Below, in pieces: positions 24,188-31,524 of a stretch of DNA of 64,000 nt. This DNA is from CAVSJO01 sp963728445 (GTDB lineage: Bacteria; Gemmatimonadota; Gemmatimonadetes; Longimicrobiales; RSA9). Location: assembly GCA_963728445.1 (NCBI GenBank), contig CAVSJO010000006.1, positions 868,001-932,000 of the forward strand, in the 5' to 3' direction. The notes below the pieces were generated by a model, which saw only the letters and a program-made list of their open reading frames with translations, ran no database searches and was not told the DNA's origin. The position numbers and the translations under genes are program-made. The stretch's first letter is position 1; the number at the start of each line of letters is the position of its first letter.

Positions 24188-24994
24188 GTGTCCGAGCTGC
24201 CTCCAGCCACTCTCGAGGGCTGGTTCGTCCTGCATCAGATGGTCTCCGTCGACTGGGCCGGGCTGCGCGCGCTCGGCCCCGACCACCGCCACGCGATCGC
24301 GGAGGAGGCGAAGGATCTGCTGGGTTCCCTCGCCGAGCCGGAGGGCGAGGGCTGGAGCGGCGTCTTCCGGGTGATCGGCGGTGGTGCCGACCTCATGCTG
24401 GTCCATTTCAGGGAGACCCTCGAGGCGCTGGGCGAGGCCGAGATGACGCTTCGGCGGTCCCGCCTCGGGAGCATGCTGCGACTGGAGTACGACTACACGT
24501 CCGTGACGGAAGCCGGTCTCTACGGCGCGACGGCACAGGCAGCGGGGGAGGCCGAGCCGCATTCCACGGAGTACGACGCGCTCCTGGAGGAGATGGCCGC
24601 GGCCGAGCGCGCCAGTCCCCACATCCGCACCCGCCTGTTCCCGAAGGTGCCGGAGGGCATGAAGTACATCAGCTTCTACCCGATGAACAAGCGCCGGGAG
24701 GGGCAGGACAACTGGTACACGCTGCCGGTCGCGGAGCGGAACCGTCTGATGCGGGAGCACGGCCTGTCCGGGCGGCGCTACGCCGGGAAGATCTTTCAGG
24801 TCATCACCGGCTCCGTCGGCTTCGACGACTGGGAGTGGGGTGTGACCCTCTTCGCCCGGGACCCGCTCGAGTTCAAGCGCATCGTGACCGAGATGCGCTA
24901 CGACGAGGCCAGCTCCCGCTACGGCGAGTTCGGCGAGTTCTTCGTCGGGGTCAGGGTCTCGCCGGGCGACGTCGCCGCGCTGCTCTCGATCTGA
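24188..24994 (+). CDS. hemQ: HemQ-type coproheme decarboxylase (chlorite dismutase family)
   Basis: 268-aa haem enzyme. It converts coproheme to protohaem b with peroxide in the coproporphyrin-dependent branch of haem synthesis. Diagnostic segments are ISFYPMNKRREGQDNWY, with Tyr164 aligning with the catalytic Tyr145-147 of characterised HemQ, and EHGLSGRRYAGKIFQVITGS, with His191 as the proximal haem ligand exactly 27 residues later as in the known enzymes. GFDDWEWGVTLFA follows. The distal Arg of true chlorite dismutases was not sought further. GTG 24188 is the start because GGAAGG (24175-24180) sits 7 nt upstream. Confidence 0.92.
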   Translation: MSELPPATLEGWFVLHQMVSVDWAGLRALGPDHRHAIAEEAKDLLGSLAEPEGEGWSGVFRVIGGGADLMLVHFRETLEALGEAEMTLRRSRLGSMLRLEYDYTSVTEAGLYGATAQAAGEAEPHSTEYDALLEEMAAAERASPHIRTRLFPKVPEGMKYISFYPMNKRREGQDNWYTLPVAERNRLMREHGLSGRRYAGKIFQVITGSVGFDDWEWGVTLFARDPLEFKRIVTEMRYDEASSRYGEFGEFFVGVRVSPGDVAALLSI

Positions 24995-25025
24995 GCCTCG
25001 CCCGTCCGGCGAGGCAGCCGAGGCC

Positions 25026-25847
25026 ATGTTCGCCAGCGTCATCGTCACCACGTACAACAGCCCCGCGTGGCTGGAGAAGGTGTGCAGCGGCTACGCCGGG
25101 CAGACGTTCCGCGACTTCGAGCTGGTGATCGCGGACGACGGCTCGGCGCGCCCCACCTTCGACCTCCTCGACGGACTTCGTGAGCGCCTGGGACTGCCCA
25201 TCCGGCACGTCTGGCACCCGGACGAAGGCTTCCGGAAGTGCGAGATCCTGAACCGCGCCATCGTCGAGGCCGCCGGTGACTACCTCGTCTTCACGGACGG
25301 CGACTGCATCCCGCGCCCCGACTTCCTGGCCGTCCACCACCGGCTCGCGCGCCCGGGCCGCTTCCTGTCCGGCGGCTACGTGAAGCTGCCGATGGACGTG
25401 AGCCGGGCCATAACGCCCGAGGACGCCCGCACGGGCCGGGCGACCGATCCCCGCTGGCTGCGGGCGCACGGCGCCCCGCTCACGCGCCGCGTCCTGCGCC
25501 TCTCGTTCGGACCGCGAATGGCCGCGCTGCTGGACCGCATCACGCCCACGCGCCCGACGTTCAACGGCCACAACGCGTCCGTGTGGCGGGACGACGCGAT
25601 CGCCGTGAACGGCTTCGAGGAGCGCATGGGCTACGGCGGTCTGGACCGGGAGTTCGGCGAGCGTCTCGAGAACGCGGGCGTCCGCGGGCTGCAGGTGCGC
25701 CACCGCGCCCACGTCGTCCACCTCGACCACGGGCGTGGCTACCGCGACGAGGCGGTGCTGCGGCGGAACCGGGAGATCCGGGACGACGTCGCCGCCTCCG
25801 GCCGCACCCGCGCCGTCGTCGGCATCGACGCCCACGAGCCGTCGTGA
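25026..25847 (+). CDS. Family 2 glycosyltransferase
   Basis: 273-aa GT-A fold enzyme. The N-terminal SVIVTTYNSPAWLEKVC and LVIADDGSA (nucleotide-sugar binding) are present, with the metal-binding DxD as FTDGDCIP and a C-terminal galactosyltransferase-like segment (GFEERMGYGGLDREFGERL). It transfers a sugar from a nucleotide sugar; acceptor unknown, probably a surface glycan. The start ATG 25026 follows GAGG. Its stop overlaps the GTG start of the next glycosyltransferase (GTGA), so the two are coupled. Confidence 0.9.
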   Translation: MFASVIVTTYNSPAWLEKVCSGYAGQTFRDFELVIADDGSARPTFDLLDGLRERLGLPIRHVWHPDEGFRKCEILNRAIVEAAGDYLVFTDGDCIPRPDFLAVHHRLARPGRFLSGGYVKLPMDVSRAITPEDARTGRATDPRWLRAHGAPLTRRVLRLSFGPRMAALLDRITPTRPTFNGHNASVWRDDAIAVNGFEERMGYGGLDREFGERLENAGVRGLQVRHRAHVVHLDHGRGYRDEAVLRRNREIRDDVAASGRTRAVVGIDAHEPS

Positions 25848-26989
25848 ACCGCCCTGCGGTCCTGATCTTCCGCAAGCGCCTGCTGCCCTGGTCGGAGACG
25901 TTCATCGCGGCGCAGGGCGGGGCGCTGGAGCGCTACCGCCCCGTCTTCGTCGGCTACCGCCGGGAGGCCGGCGGCGCCGCCTACCTCGAAGGACGGGACG
26001 TCGTCGTCCTGAGCGAGCACTCCCTGGCGCCGCCTCTGAGCAAGGCCGCCCTCAAGGCCTTCGGCGTGGTGACACCCCGCTGGCGGCGCGCGCTTGCGGA
26101 GCGCGGTCCGGTGCTCGTCCACGCCCACTTCGGCGTGAACGCCCTCGACGCGAGCGCGATCTCCCGCACGTTCGCCGTGCCCCTGGTCGTGACCTACCAC
26201 GGCATGGACATCGCCATCGAGCGGGAGTCCCGCTCCGACCGCCGCGAGCGGGACCTCGTCTTCCGCCGGGCGACCCGCGTCATAGCGGTCTCCGAGTTCA
26301 TCGCCGGCCTGCTGCGGGACGCCGGCTGCCCGCCGGAGAAGGTAGTGGTCCACCACATCGGCGTGGACACGGACCACTTCTCGCCCCCCGACGCACCAAG
26401 GGACGAGGCCACCGTCCTGTTCGTGGGGCGGCTCGTGGAGAAGAAGGGCCTCGTCCATCTGCTTCGGGCGCTGCCGGCGGTGCGCCGGGAGGTGCCGGCG
26501 GTGCGGCTGCTCGTGGCGGGCGACGGTCCGCTGCGGAAGGAGATGGAGGATCTGGCTCGGGAGCTCGACGTCGACGTCGCCTTCCTCGGTGTCCAGACGC
26601 CCGAGCAGGTCCGCGCCCTCATGCGCCGCGCCACCCTCTTCTGCGCGCCCATGGTCGTGGCGCCGGACGGGAACGCGGAGGGCCTCGGAATGACCATCGT
26701 CGAGGCCGAGGCGACGGGCCTGCCGGTCGTGATCTTCCCGTCCGGCGGCTCCGTCGAGGCCGTCGTGGACGGCGAGACGGGCTTCATCGCTCCGGCGCGG
26801 GATGAGGCGGCACTGGCGACGTCCCTCGTCCGGCTCCTCGCCGATCCCGACCTCCGCGCCCGCTTCGGCCGCGCGGCGCGCCGCTGGGCGCTCGATGCCT
26901 TCGACCTCGGCCGGCAGACCCGGCGGCTCGAAGAGATCTACGACGACGCCCGCGCCGCCGGGTCGGCGCCCCGCCGCCCCCGGGTTTAA
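25844..26989 (+). CDS. Family 4 glycosyltransferase
   Basis: 381-aa GT-B fold enzyme. The N-terminal acceptor domain includes LVHAHFGVNALDASAI and VVTYHGMD. The C-terminal donor domain carries VLFVGRLVEKKGLVHLLRALP, LLVAGDGP, and the EX7E motif in DGNAEGLGMTIVEAEATGLPVV. GTG 25844 overlaps the GT2 stop by 4 nt. Together with the GT2 it is likely to add two consecutive sugars to one glycan; no polymer-export genes are present nearby. Confidence 0.92.
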   Translation: MNRPAVLIFRKRLLPWSETFIAAQGGALERYRPVFVGYRREAGGAAYLEGRDVVVLSEHSLAPPLSKAALKAFGVVTPRWRRALAERGPVLVHAHFGVNALDASAISRTFAVPLVVTYHGMDIAIERESRSDRRERDLVFRRATRVIAVSEFIAGLLRDAGCPPEKVVVHHIGVDTDHFSPPDAPRDEATVLFVGRLVEKKGLVHLLRALPAVRREVPAVRLLVAGDGPLRKEMEDLARELDVDVAFLGVQTPEQVRALMRRATLFCAPMVVAPDGNAEGLGMTIVEAEATGLPVVIFPSGGSVEAVVDGETGFIAPARDEAALATSLVRLLADPDLRARFGRAARRWALDAFDLGRQTRRLEEIYDDARAAGSAPRRPRV

Positions 26990-27038
26990 CGCTTCCGGCT
27001 CTCTGCGCGTCTATGGATCGTAGGCAGAACCGAACCTC

Positions 27039-27062
27039 GCGGGGCCGTCTGTGCGGCCCCGC
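27039..27062 (+). promoter_or_regulatory. 5'-UTR hairpin upstream of the Spy-like gene
   Basis: GCGGGGCCG (27039-27047) and CGGCCCCGC (27054-27062) form a perfect 9-bp stem with a 6-nt loop (TCTGTG). The stem ends 17 nt before the start codon, immediately ahead of the GAAGGAG ribosome-binding site. It could be a terminator of the glycosyltransferase operon without a T-run, or a translational control element for the next gene. Confidence 0.55.
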
Positions 27063-27079
27063 AGCGAAGGAGAAAACGG

Positions 27080-27775
27080 ATGCACGCACGTACGGCGACA
27101 CTCGCCCTGGCCCTCGCCCTGCTTCCCGCGGGGCTGATGGCCCAGCAGACCCCGACCCCGCCGGCGGGGCCGCCCCGGCCTCCCATGGCCAGGGGGCACG
27201 AGATGGGACCGGGGATGGGACAGGGCATGGGCCCGGGAATGGGCGCCGGCATGGCCAGGGCTCCCGCCGAGCACCTGCTCCGCATGGCCCCGATGCTGAA
27301 CCTGAGCGACGATCAGGTGAGCCGCCTCCAGAGCCTCGCGTCGAAGCAGACCGCGGCGCGCAGGAACGACGGACCGGACCTGTTGCGAGCCCGCGCCGAC
27401 CTCATGGAGGCGACGAACGGCGACATCGATGTGAGCGCCGCCCGCGCTGCCCTGGAGCGTATGTCGAAGCTTCGCATCGACGCGGCGGTCGCTCGCCTGC
27501 AGGAGCAGAAGGACGCCCGGGCGGTGCTGACGGCCGACCAGAAGGCGCGCCTGGACGCCATGCACGCGCAGATGATGCAGCCCATGGGCGCCATGCAGGG
27601 GCACGCATTCATGGGACGTGAGCGCGGGATGCGCGGCGCCCGGATGGGCGGGCGCGGCGCGGGTCGGGCCGGCATGGGTGCCCCCGGCATGCGCGGCCAC
27701 GGCGGCCCGGGAATGCCCGGCGGTCCGGCGGGCGGCATGCCGCCCGTGGCGCCGGACACCACGGGCACGAGCTGA
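27080..27775 (+). CDS. Met-rich periplasmic Spy/CpxP-like protein
   Basis: 231 aa with a clear signal peptide (MHARTATLALALALLPAGLMAQ). The helical middle (about 65-165) has two LTxxQ-like motifs, NLSDDQVSRLQSL and LTADQKARLDAM, as in the Spy/CpxP periplasmic chaperone family. Both flanks are unusually Met/Gly-rich: GMGQGMGPGMGAGM before the core, and repeated GMRGARMGGRG / GMGAPGMRGHGG after it. Met-rich stretches of this sort often bind Cu(I). It is convergent with a cupredoxin-domain lipoprotein 21 nt away, which supports a metal-stress role (inference). Confidence 0.72.
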   Translation: MHARTATLALALALLPAGLMAQQTPTPPAGPPRPPMARGHEMGPGMGQGMGPGMGAGMARAPAEHLLRMAPMLNLSDDQVSRLQSLASKQTAARRNDGPDLLRARADLMEATNGDIDVSAARAALERMSKLRIDAAVARLQEQKDARAVLTADQKARLDAMHAQMMQPMGAMQGHAFMGRERGMRGARMGGRGAGRAGMGAPGMRGHGGPGMPGGPAGGMPPVAPDTTGTS

Positions 27776-27796
27776 CGCGGAACGCGTCTCCCCGGC

Positions 27797-28663
27797 TCAG
27801 CTCACGCTGAACTGGGTCATCATGCCGTGGGCCGCGTGGGGCACTCCGTCCTTCGTGTCCGGCATGAAGCAGAGCAGCGCGTATTCGCCGGGCTCCAGGT
27901 CCACGTCCACGAACTGCACGTCGCCGGGCATCATCACGCTCGTCCCACCGAGGGGCATTCCGGGCGGCGGCCCCGTCATGTGCTCGGCGTAGGTGGCGAT
28001 GTCCTGCGCCGTCTTGCCGGGATTCAGCCGGACGATGAGGATCTCGTGGGGCTGCGGTCCGGCGTTCTCCACCCGGATCCGGTGGTGCCCGGCCGTGTAG
28101 GGCGCCGACGGCTCGAAGCCGTAATCCACCAGCTTGATCGTCATGTCACCCGTCGGTTCCGCCGCGCCGTTCTCCTTCGCCTCCACCGTCAGCGGGCGGA
28201 TCATGCCCAGCATCATGTGCGGCGTCCCGGTGGAGTCGGGGACGATGCACGTCAGCGCGTACAGCCCGGGCTGGAGGTTCACGTCATCCGTCGACTCCGC
28301 GCCCGGTGCCGGAGCGTTCGGCCCGCCCACCATCTGGATCCACGGCTGCGGCGGCCCGGGGTTCTTCATGGCCGCGACGAAGTCGTCGAGGCTGTGCCCG
28401 TCGGTGATGCGGACGAGCTGCACGTGGTGGAGCGAGGGTCCGTGGTTGACGAGCCGGATCTTCGTCCATCCCGCCTCGACGCTGTCCGGCGCGGCGAAGG
28501 AGTAGTCCGCCGCCTCGACGACCATTTCCGGTAGCGCGTTCGCATCCGCCGACGCGGACGGAGCGGCTGCGTCGGCGTCGGCCGACTGGTCCGCGGCCTG
28601 GTCCTTCGTGGCGCAAGCGCCCGCGACGAGTACCGCCACGAGCAGGGGGAGCGTGCTGCGCAT
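27797..28663 (-). CDS. Lipoprotein with two cupredoxin-like domains
   Basis: 288 aa. The start ATG 28663 follows AGGTG. The signal peptide ends in an atypical lipobox AGAC, then an Asp/Ala/Ser linker. Two homologous beta-sandwich domains follow, at about 50-165 and 170-288. Each keeps the four residues expected of a type-1 copper site. The first has His in SLHHVQLVR, then Cys, His and Met in TCIVPDSTGTPHMMLGM. The second has His in QPHEILIVR, then CFMPDTKDGVPHAAHGM. The Cys-His loop is longer (9-10 residues) than in plastocyanin, so copper binding is plausible but not certain. Likely a periplasmic-side lipoprotein in electron transfer or copper handling. Confidence 0.75.
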   Translation of the reverse strand: MRSTLPLLVAVLVAGACATKDQAADQSADADAAAPSASADANALPEMVVEAADYSFAAPDSVEAGWTKIRLVNHGPSLHHVQLVRITDGHSLDDFVAAMKNPGPPQPWIQMVGGPNAPAPGAESTDDVNLQPGLYALTCIVPDSTGTPHMMLGMIRPLTVEAKENGAAEPTGDMTIKLVDYGFEPSAPYTAGHHRIRVENAGPQPHEILIVRLNPGKTAQDIATYAEHMTGPPPGMPLGGTSVMMPGDVQFVDVDLEPGEYALLCFMPDTKDGVPHAAHGMMTQFSVS

Positions 28664-28887
28664 GACGTTCACCTGGGTTGCTGCTCCGGGGGGAGCGTGT
28701 GAGACGCGGGCCACCTGGCCGGCGCGCGGCAACACGGTACACGCAGCTACGCCCAGCGCGCCAGAGTTTCGTGTCCGGATCATCCGCACGCAGAGGTCAG
28801 TCCGACGTCCTCATTGTCCGGCGCCGCACCCCGGGCCTATCCTGGGGCCGTCCGCGGCCGCAGCCGTCCCCTCTCTGCAAACCCTCG

Positions 28888-30276
28888 ATGCCCGAACACG
28901 CGCACGGCAGGATGCCGCACGCCGTGGTGATGATGCTGCTCATCGTCGTCGCCGCGGTGGCGCTGACGTGGGTGGTCCCGTCCGGCGCCTACGAGCGCGG
29001 ACCCGACCGCCGCGTGGTGCCGGGCACGTTCCATCGCGTCCCGAAGGACTACGCTCCCCGGGATGTCCTTGCGGGCAGACCCTCGTCGGAGGAGCGGGCG
29101 TTCCCGGCGAGCCCCGTCGCCGTCTTCGGGTCGATCCCGGCCGGCATGGTCGCCGCGGCACCGCTCATCTTCATGATCCTGTTCATCGGCGGGATGTTCG
29201 GCGTGCTGCGGGAGACCGGCGCCGTGGACGCAGGGATCGAGCGGCTCCTGGCGCTGACGCGCGGCAATGTATACCTGCTCGTTCCGCTGCTCATGCTGGC
29301 CGTGGCCTGCGGCAGCACCTTCCTCGGCCTCATCTCCGAGTACCTCGTGCTCATCCCGCTCATGGTGCTGCTGGCGGAGCGGCTGGGGATGGACGCACTC
29401 GTCGGCACCGCCATCGTCGCCATCGCCGCCAAGATCGGCTACATGACGTCCGTCACCAACCCGCTCCCGCTGGTCATCGCCCAGCCCATCGCCGGCGTCC
29501 CGATCTTCAGCGGCGCCGGTGTGCGCGCCGTTGCGTTCGTGCTGTACCTCTCGATCGGCGTGCTCTTCCTGCTGCGCCACATCGCCCGCACGGGATGGCG
29601 CAGGCCGCCGGTCGCCCAGCGCTCCGGCGAGCGGCTCGGCGCGCGGTACACGGCCGTCCTGCTAATGCTCGTGCTCCTGGTCGCCACGATCATCTGGGGC
29701 GCGCAGGCCCGCTCCTGGGGCAACCTCGAACTCGGCGCCCTCTACCTCGCCGCGGCCCTCGCCATCGCCGCCGTCGGCCGACTTCCGTCCCGCGCGGCGG
29801 CCGCGTCCTTCATGTCCGGCATGTCCGCGATGCTCCTGGCCGCCGTCCTCGTCGGCCTCGCCCGTGCCGTCGAGATCGTCCTCAGCGACGGCATGATCCT
29901 CGACTCCGTCATCCACTTCCTCGCCCGCGCCGCCGAAGGCAGGCACCACGTCCTCGTCGCGCAGAGCATGGTGCTCATCCAGATGGGCGTCGACGTATTC
30001 ATCCCGTCCACGTCCGGTCAGGCGGCCGTGACGATGCCGATCCTCGCGCCCATCGGACACCTGGCCGGCGTGAGCGGACAGACCTCCGTACTGGCCTTCG
30101 TCTTCGGCAACGGCCTGACCAACACCATCACGCCCACCTCGGGCATGCTCCTCGCCTACCTGGCCGCCGGCAGGGTCGGCTACGGCGAGTGGGTCCGCTT
30201 CATTCTGCCCCTCGTGGCGACGCTGCTCGTCCTCTCCCTGGTGATCGTCGGGATCGCCGCCGCCGCCGGCTACTGA
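28888..30276 (+). CDS. YfcC-type C4-dicarboxylate/amino-acid carrier
   Basis: 462-aa polytopic inner-membrane protein, about 11-12 helices. It begins with a helix and WVVPSGAYER, the typical opening of YfcC/DcuC-superfamily carriers. The conserved late segment has IQMGVDVFIPSTSGQAAVTM, then PILAPIGHLAGVSGQ and NTITPTSGMLLAYLA. Members carry dicarboxylates or basic amino acids; the substrate is not decidable here. Start ATG 28888 is chosen as the first before the hydrophobic N-terminus; ATG 28912 is possible. It is followed 2 nt after its stop by an N-formylglutamate amidohydrolase, suggesting an amino-acid or histidine-derived substrate (inference). Confidence 0.82.
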   Translation: MPEHAHGRMPHAVVMMLLIVVAAVALTWVVPSGAYERGPDRRVVPGTFHRVPKDYAPRDVLAGRPSSEERAFPASPVAVFGSIPAGMVAAAPLIFMILFIGGMFGVLRETGAVDAGIERLLALTRGNVYLLVPLLMLAVACGSTFLGLISEYLVLIPLMVLLAERLGMDALVGTAIVAIAAKIGYMTSVTNPLPLVIAQPIAGVPIFSGAGVRAVAFVLYLSIGVLFLLRHIARTGWRRPPVAQRSGERLGARYTAVLLMLVLLVATIIWGAQARSWGNLELGALYLAAALAIAAVGRLPSRAAAASFMSGMSAMLLAAVLVGLARAVEIVLSDGMILDSVIHFLARAAEGRHHVLVAQSMVLIQMGVDVFIPSTSGQAAVTMPILAPIGHLAGVSGQTSVLAFVFGNGLTNTITPTSGMLLAYLAAGRVGYGEWVRFILPLVATLLVLSLVIVGIAAAAGY

Positions 30277-30278
30277 GC

Positions 30279-31106
30279 GTGGACGCCGTCCGCATCCTGC
30301 GACCTCCCGGTCCCGCGGGCCCGGTCCTGTTCGACTCGCCCCACAGCGGACGATGGTATCCCCCGGACTTCCGCGCCGGCTGCTCGGCGCTGGAGCTGCG
30401 CCGCGGCGAGGACGCGTACGTGGACGAGCTCATCGAGGGGGCGACGTCGCTCGGCGTCATCGTGCTCGCGGCGACGCACGCCCGCTGCTGGATCGACGCG
30501 AACCGGGCAGAGGACGACATCGACCCGGAGCTCCTCTCGGACCCGTGGCCGGGGCCCCTCGCGCCGAGCGCGAAGAGTCGCCTCGGTCTGGGCCTGATCC
30601 GGAGGTACGTGACGCCGGGCGTCCGTGTGAACGCCGGAACGCTGAGCGTCGCGGAGGTTCGGCGCCGCATCCGGGACGCGTACCTGCCCTACCACGCAGC
30701 CCTCGACGCGCTCGTCGCCGAAACCCACCGCGTCCACGGCGTCGTCCGGCTGATCGACTGGCATTCCATGAAGTCGGTGGGCAACGCCATGACGCCCGAC
30801 GGTCCGGGCGCACGCCGCCCCGACTTCGTGATCGGCGACGACGGCGGCCGAACGTGCGCGCCGGAGCTGACGGACGTCGTCGCCTCGACGCTCAGGGAGA
30901 TGGGCTACTCCGTCTCGGTGAACGAGCCGTATAGCGGCGGGCGAATCGTGAAGCGGATCGGACGGCCGCAGCGCGGCATCCACGCCCTCCAGATCGAGAT
31001 CAGCCGAGGTCTGTATCTGGACGAGGCGGCCGTCGAGAAGACGAGCGGGTTTCTAGGCCTGGGGGAGGACGTCCTGCGTCTGGCGGAAGTGCTGACGGGT
31101 CAGTAG
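30279..31106 (+). CDS. N-formylglutamate amidohydrolase family enzyme
   Basis: 275-aa metal-dependent hydrolase. HutG in the histidine pathway cleaves N-formyl-L-glutamate to glutamate and formate. Family motifs are present: LFDSPHSGRWYP (metal His), WIDANRAEDDID, LIDWHSMKSVGNAM (second His) and ALQIEISRGLYLDE. It starts at GTG 30279, two bases after the carrier's stop, so it is almost certainly co-translated with it. No other hut genes are visible in the window. It could act on another N-formyl amino acid. Confidence 0.87.
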   Translation: MDAVRILRPPGPAGPVLFDSPHSGRWYPPDFRAGCSALELRRGEDAYVDELIEGATSLGVIVLAATHARCWIDANRAEDDIDPELLSDPWPGPLAPSAKSRLGLGLIRRYVTPGVRVNAGTLSVAEVRRRIRDAYLPYHAALDALVAETHRVHGVVRLIDWHSMKSVGNAMTPDGPGARRPDFVIGDDGGRTCAPELTDVVASTLREMGYSVSVNEPYSGGRIVKRIGRPQRGIHALQIEISRGLYLDEAAVEKTSGFLGLGEDVLRLAEVLTGQ

Positions 31107-31297
31107 AGCAGGTAGAGGCCCAGTAGTCCCGTGACGAGGCCCAGGATCGCCGTCAGGATCAGGATCAGCATGCGCGGTGACCCGCTGCGGGCGGGGTAGC
31201 GCACCACCCGCATGGGCAGGCGCGCACCGCACCCCGGGCACGCGATCGCATCGGAGCTGACGAGCGTCTCGCAGACGCGACAAACCTCCAGGGCCAC
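31100..31297 (-). CDS. Small zinc-ribbon membrane protein
   Basis: 65 aa. GTG 31297 is preceded by GAGGAGG a few bases upstream. The N-terminal zinc-ribbon-like part has two knuckles, CRVC and CPGCG. The C-terminal half is one membrane helix (MLILILTAILGLVTGLLGLYLL). The last bases overlap the 3' end of the amidohydrolase gene by 7 nt in antisense. Function unknown. Confidence 0.6.
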   Translation of the reverse strand: MALEVCRVCETLVSSDAIACPGCGARLPMRVVRYPARSGSPRMLILILTAILGLVTGLLGLYLLY

Positions 31298-31385
31298 GCT
31301 TCCCTCCTCGGCGCGAGATGGCTGCCGCCGGCAGGTCGTCCCCACCGACTGACGCTCCACGCTATGGCCTCACGGGCCGGCGCGC

Positions 31386-31404
31386 ATTGGCACTTTCTGC
31401 CAAT
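31386..31404. promoter_or_regulatory. 19-bp palindrome in the divergent region before tamA
   Basis: ATTGGCA (31386-31392) and TGCCAAT (31398-31404) are perfect inverted repeats around a 5-nt spacer (CTTTC). They lie in the only A/T-containing part of the 227-bp region between the zinc-ribbon gene and tamA. The size and symmetry suit a dimeric HTH repressor. Although TTGGCA and TGC resemble sigma-54 elements, the GG-GC distance is 2 bp too short. Confidence 0.55.
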
Positions 31405-31524
31405 ACGATCCCCGGGCCGGACCCACCCTCTCCACCCGCGAGTGCCTCCGGGGCCGGCTCCGGGCGGGGGCTCTGGCGCGGCGCTTGCCTTGGGATCCTC
31501 GGGAACGAGCAGAAAACCGAGAGA

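Noticed and set aside
27039..27062. Rho-independent terminator for the glycosyltransferase operon
   Set aside because: The 9-bp stem is perfect but no T-run follows, and it abuts the next gene's ribosome-binding site. I list it as a regulatory hairpin instead.
31388..31400. TTGGCAC...TGC before tamA as a sigma-54 promoter
   Set aside because: The GG to GC distance is 2 bp shorter than required; the perfect palindrome explains the pattern better.
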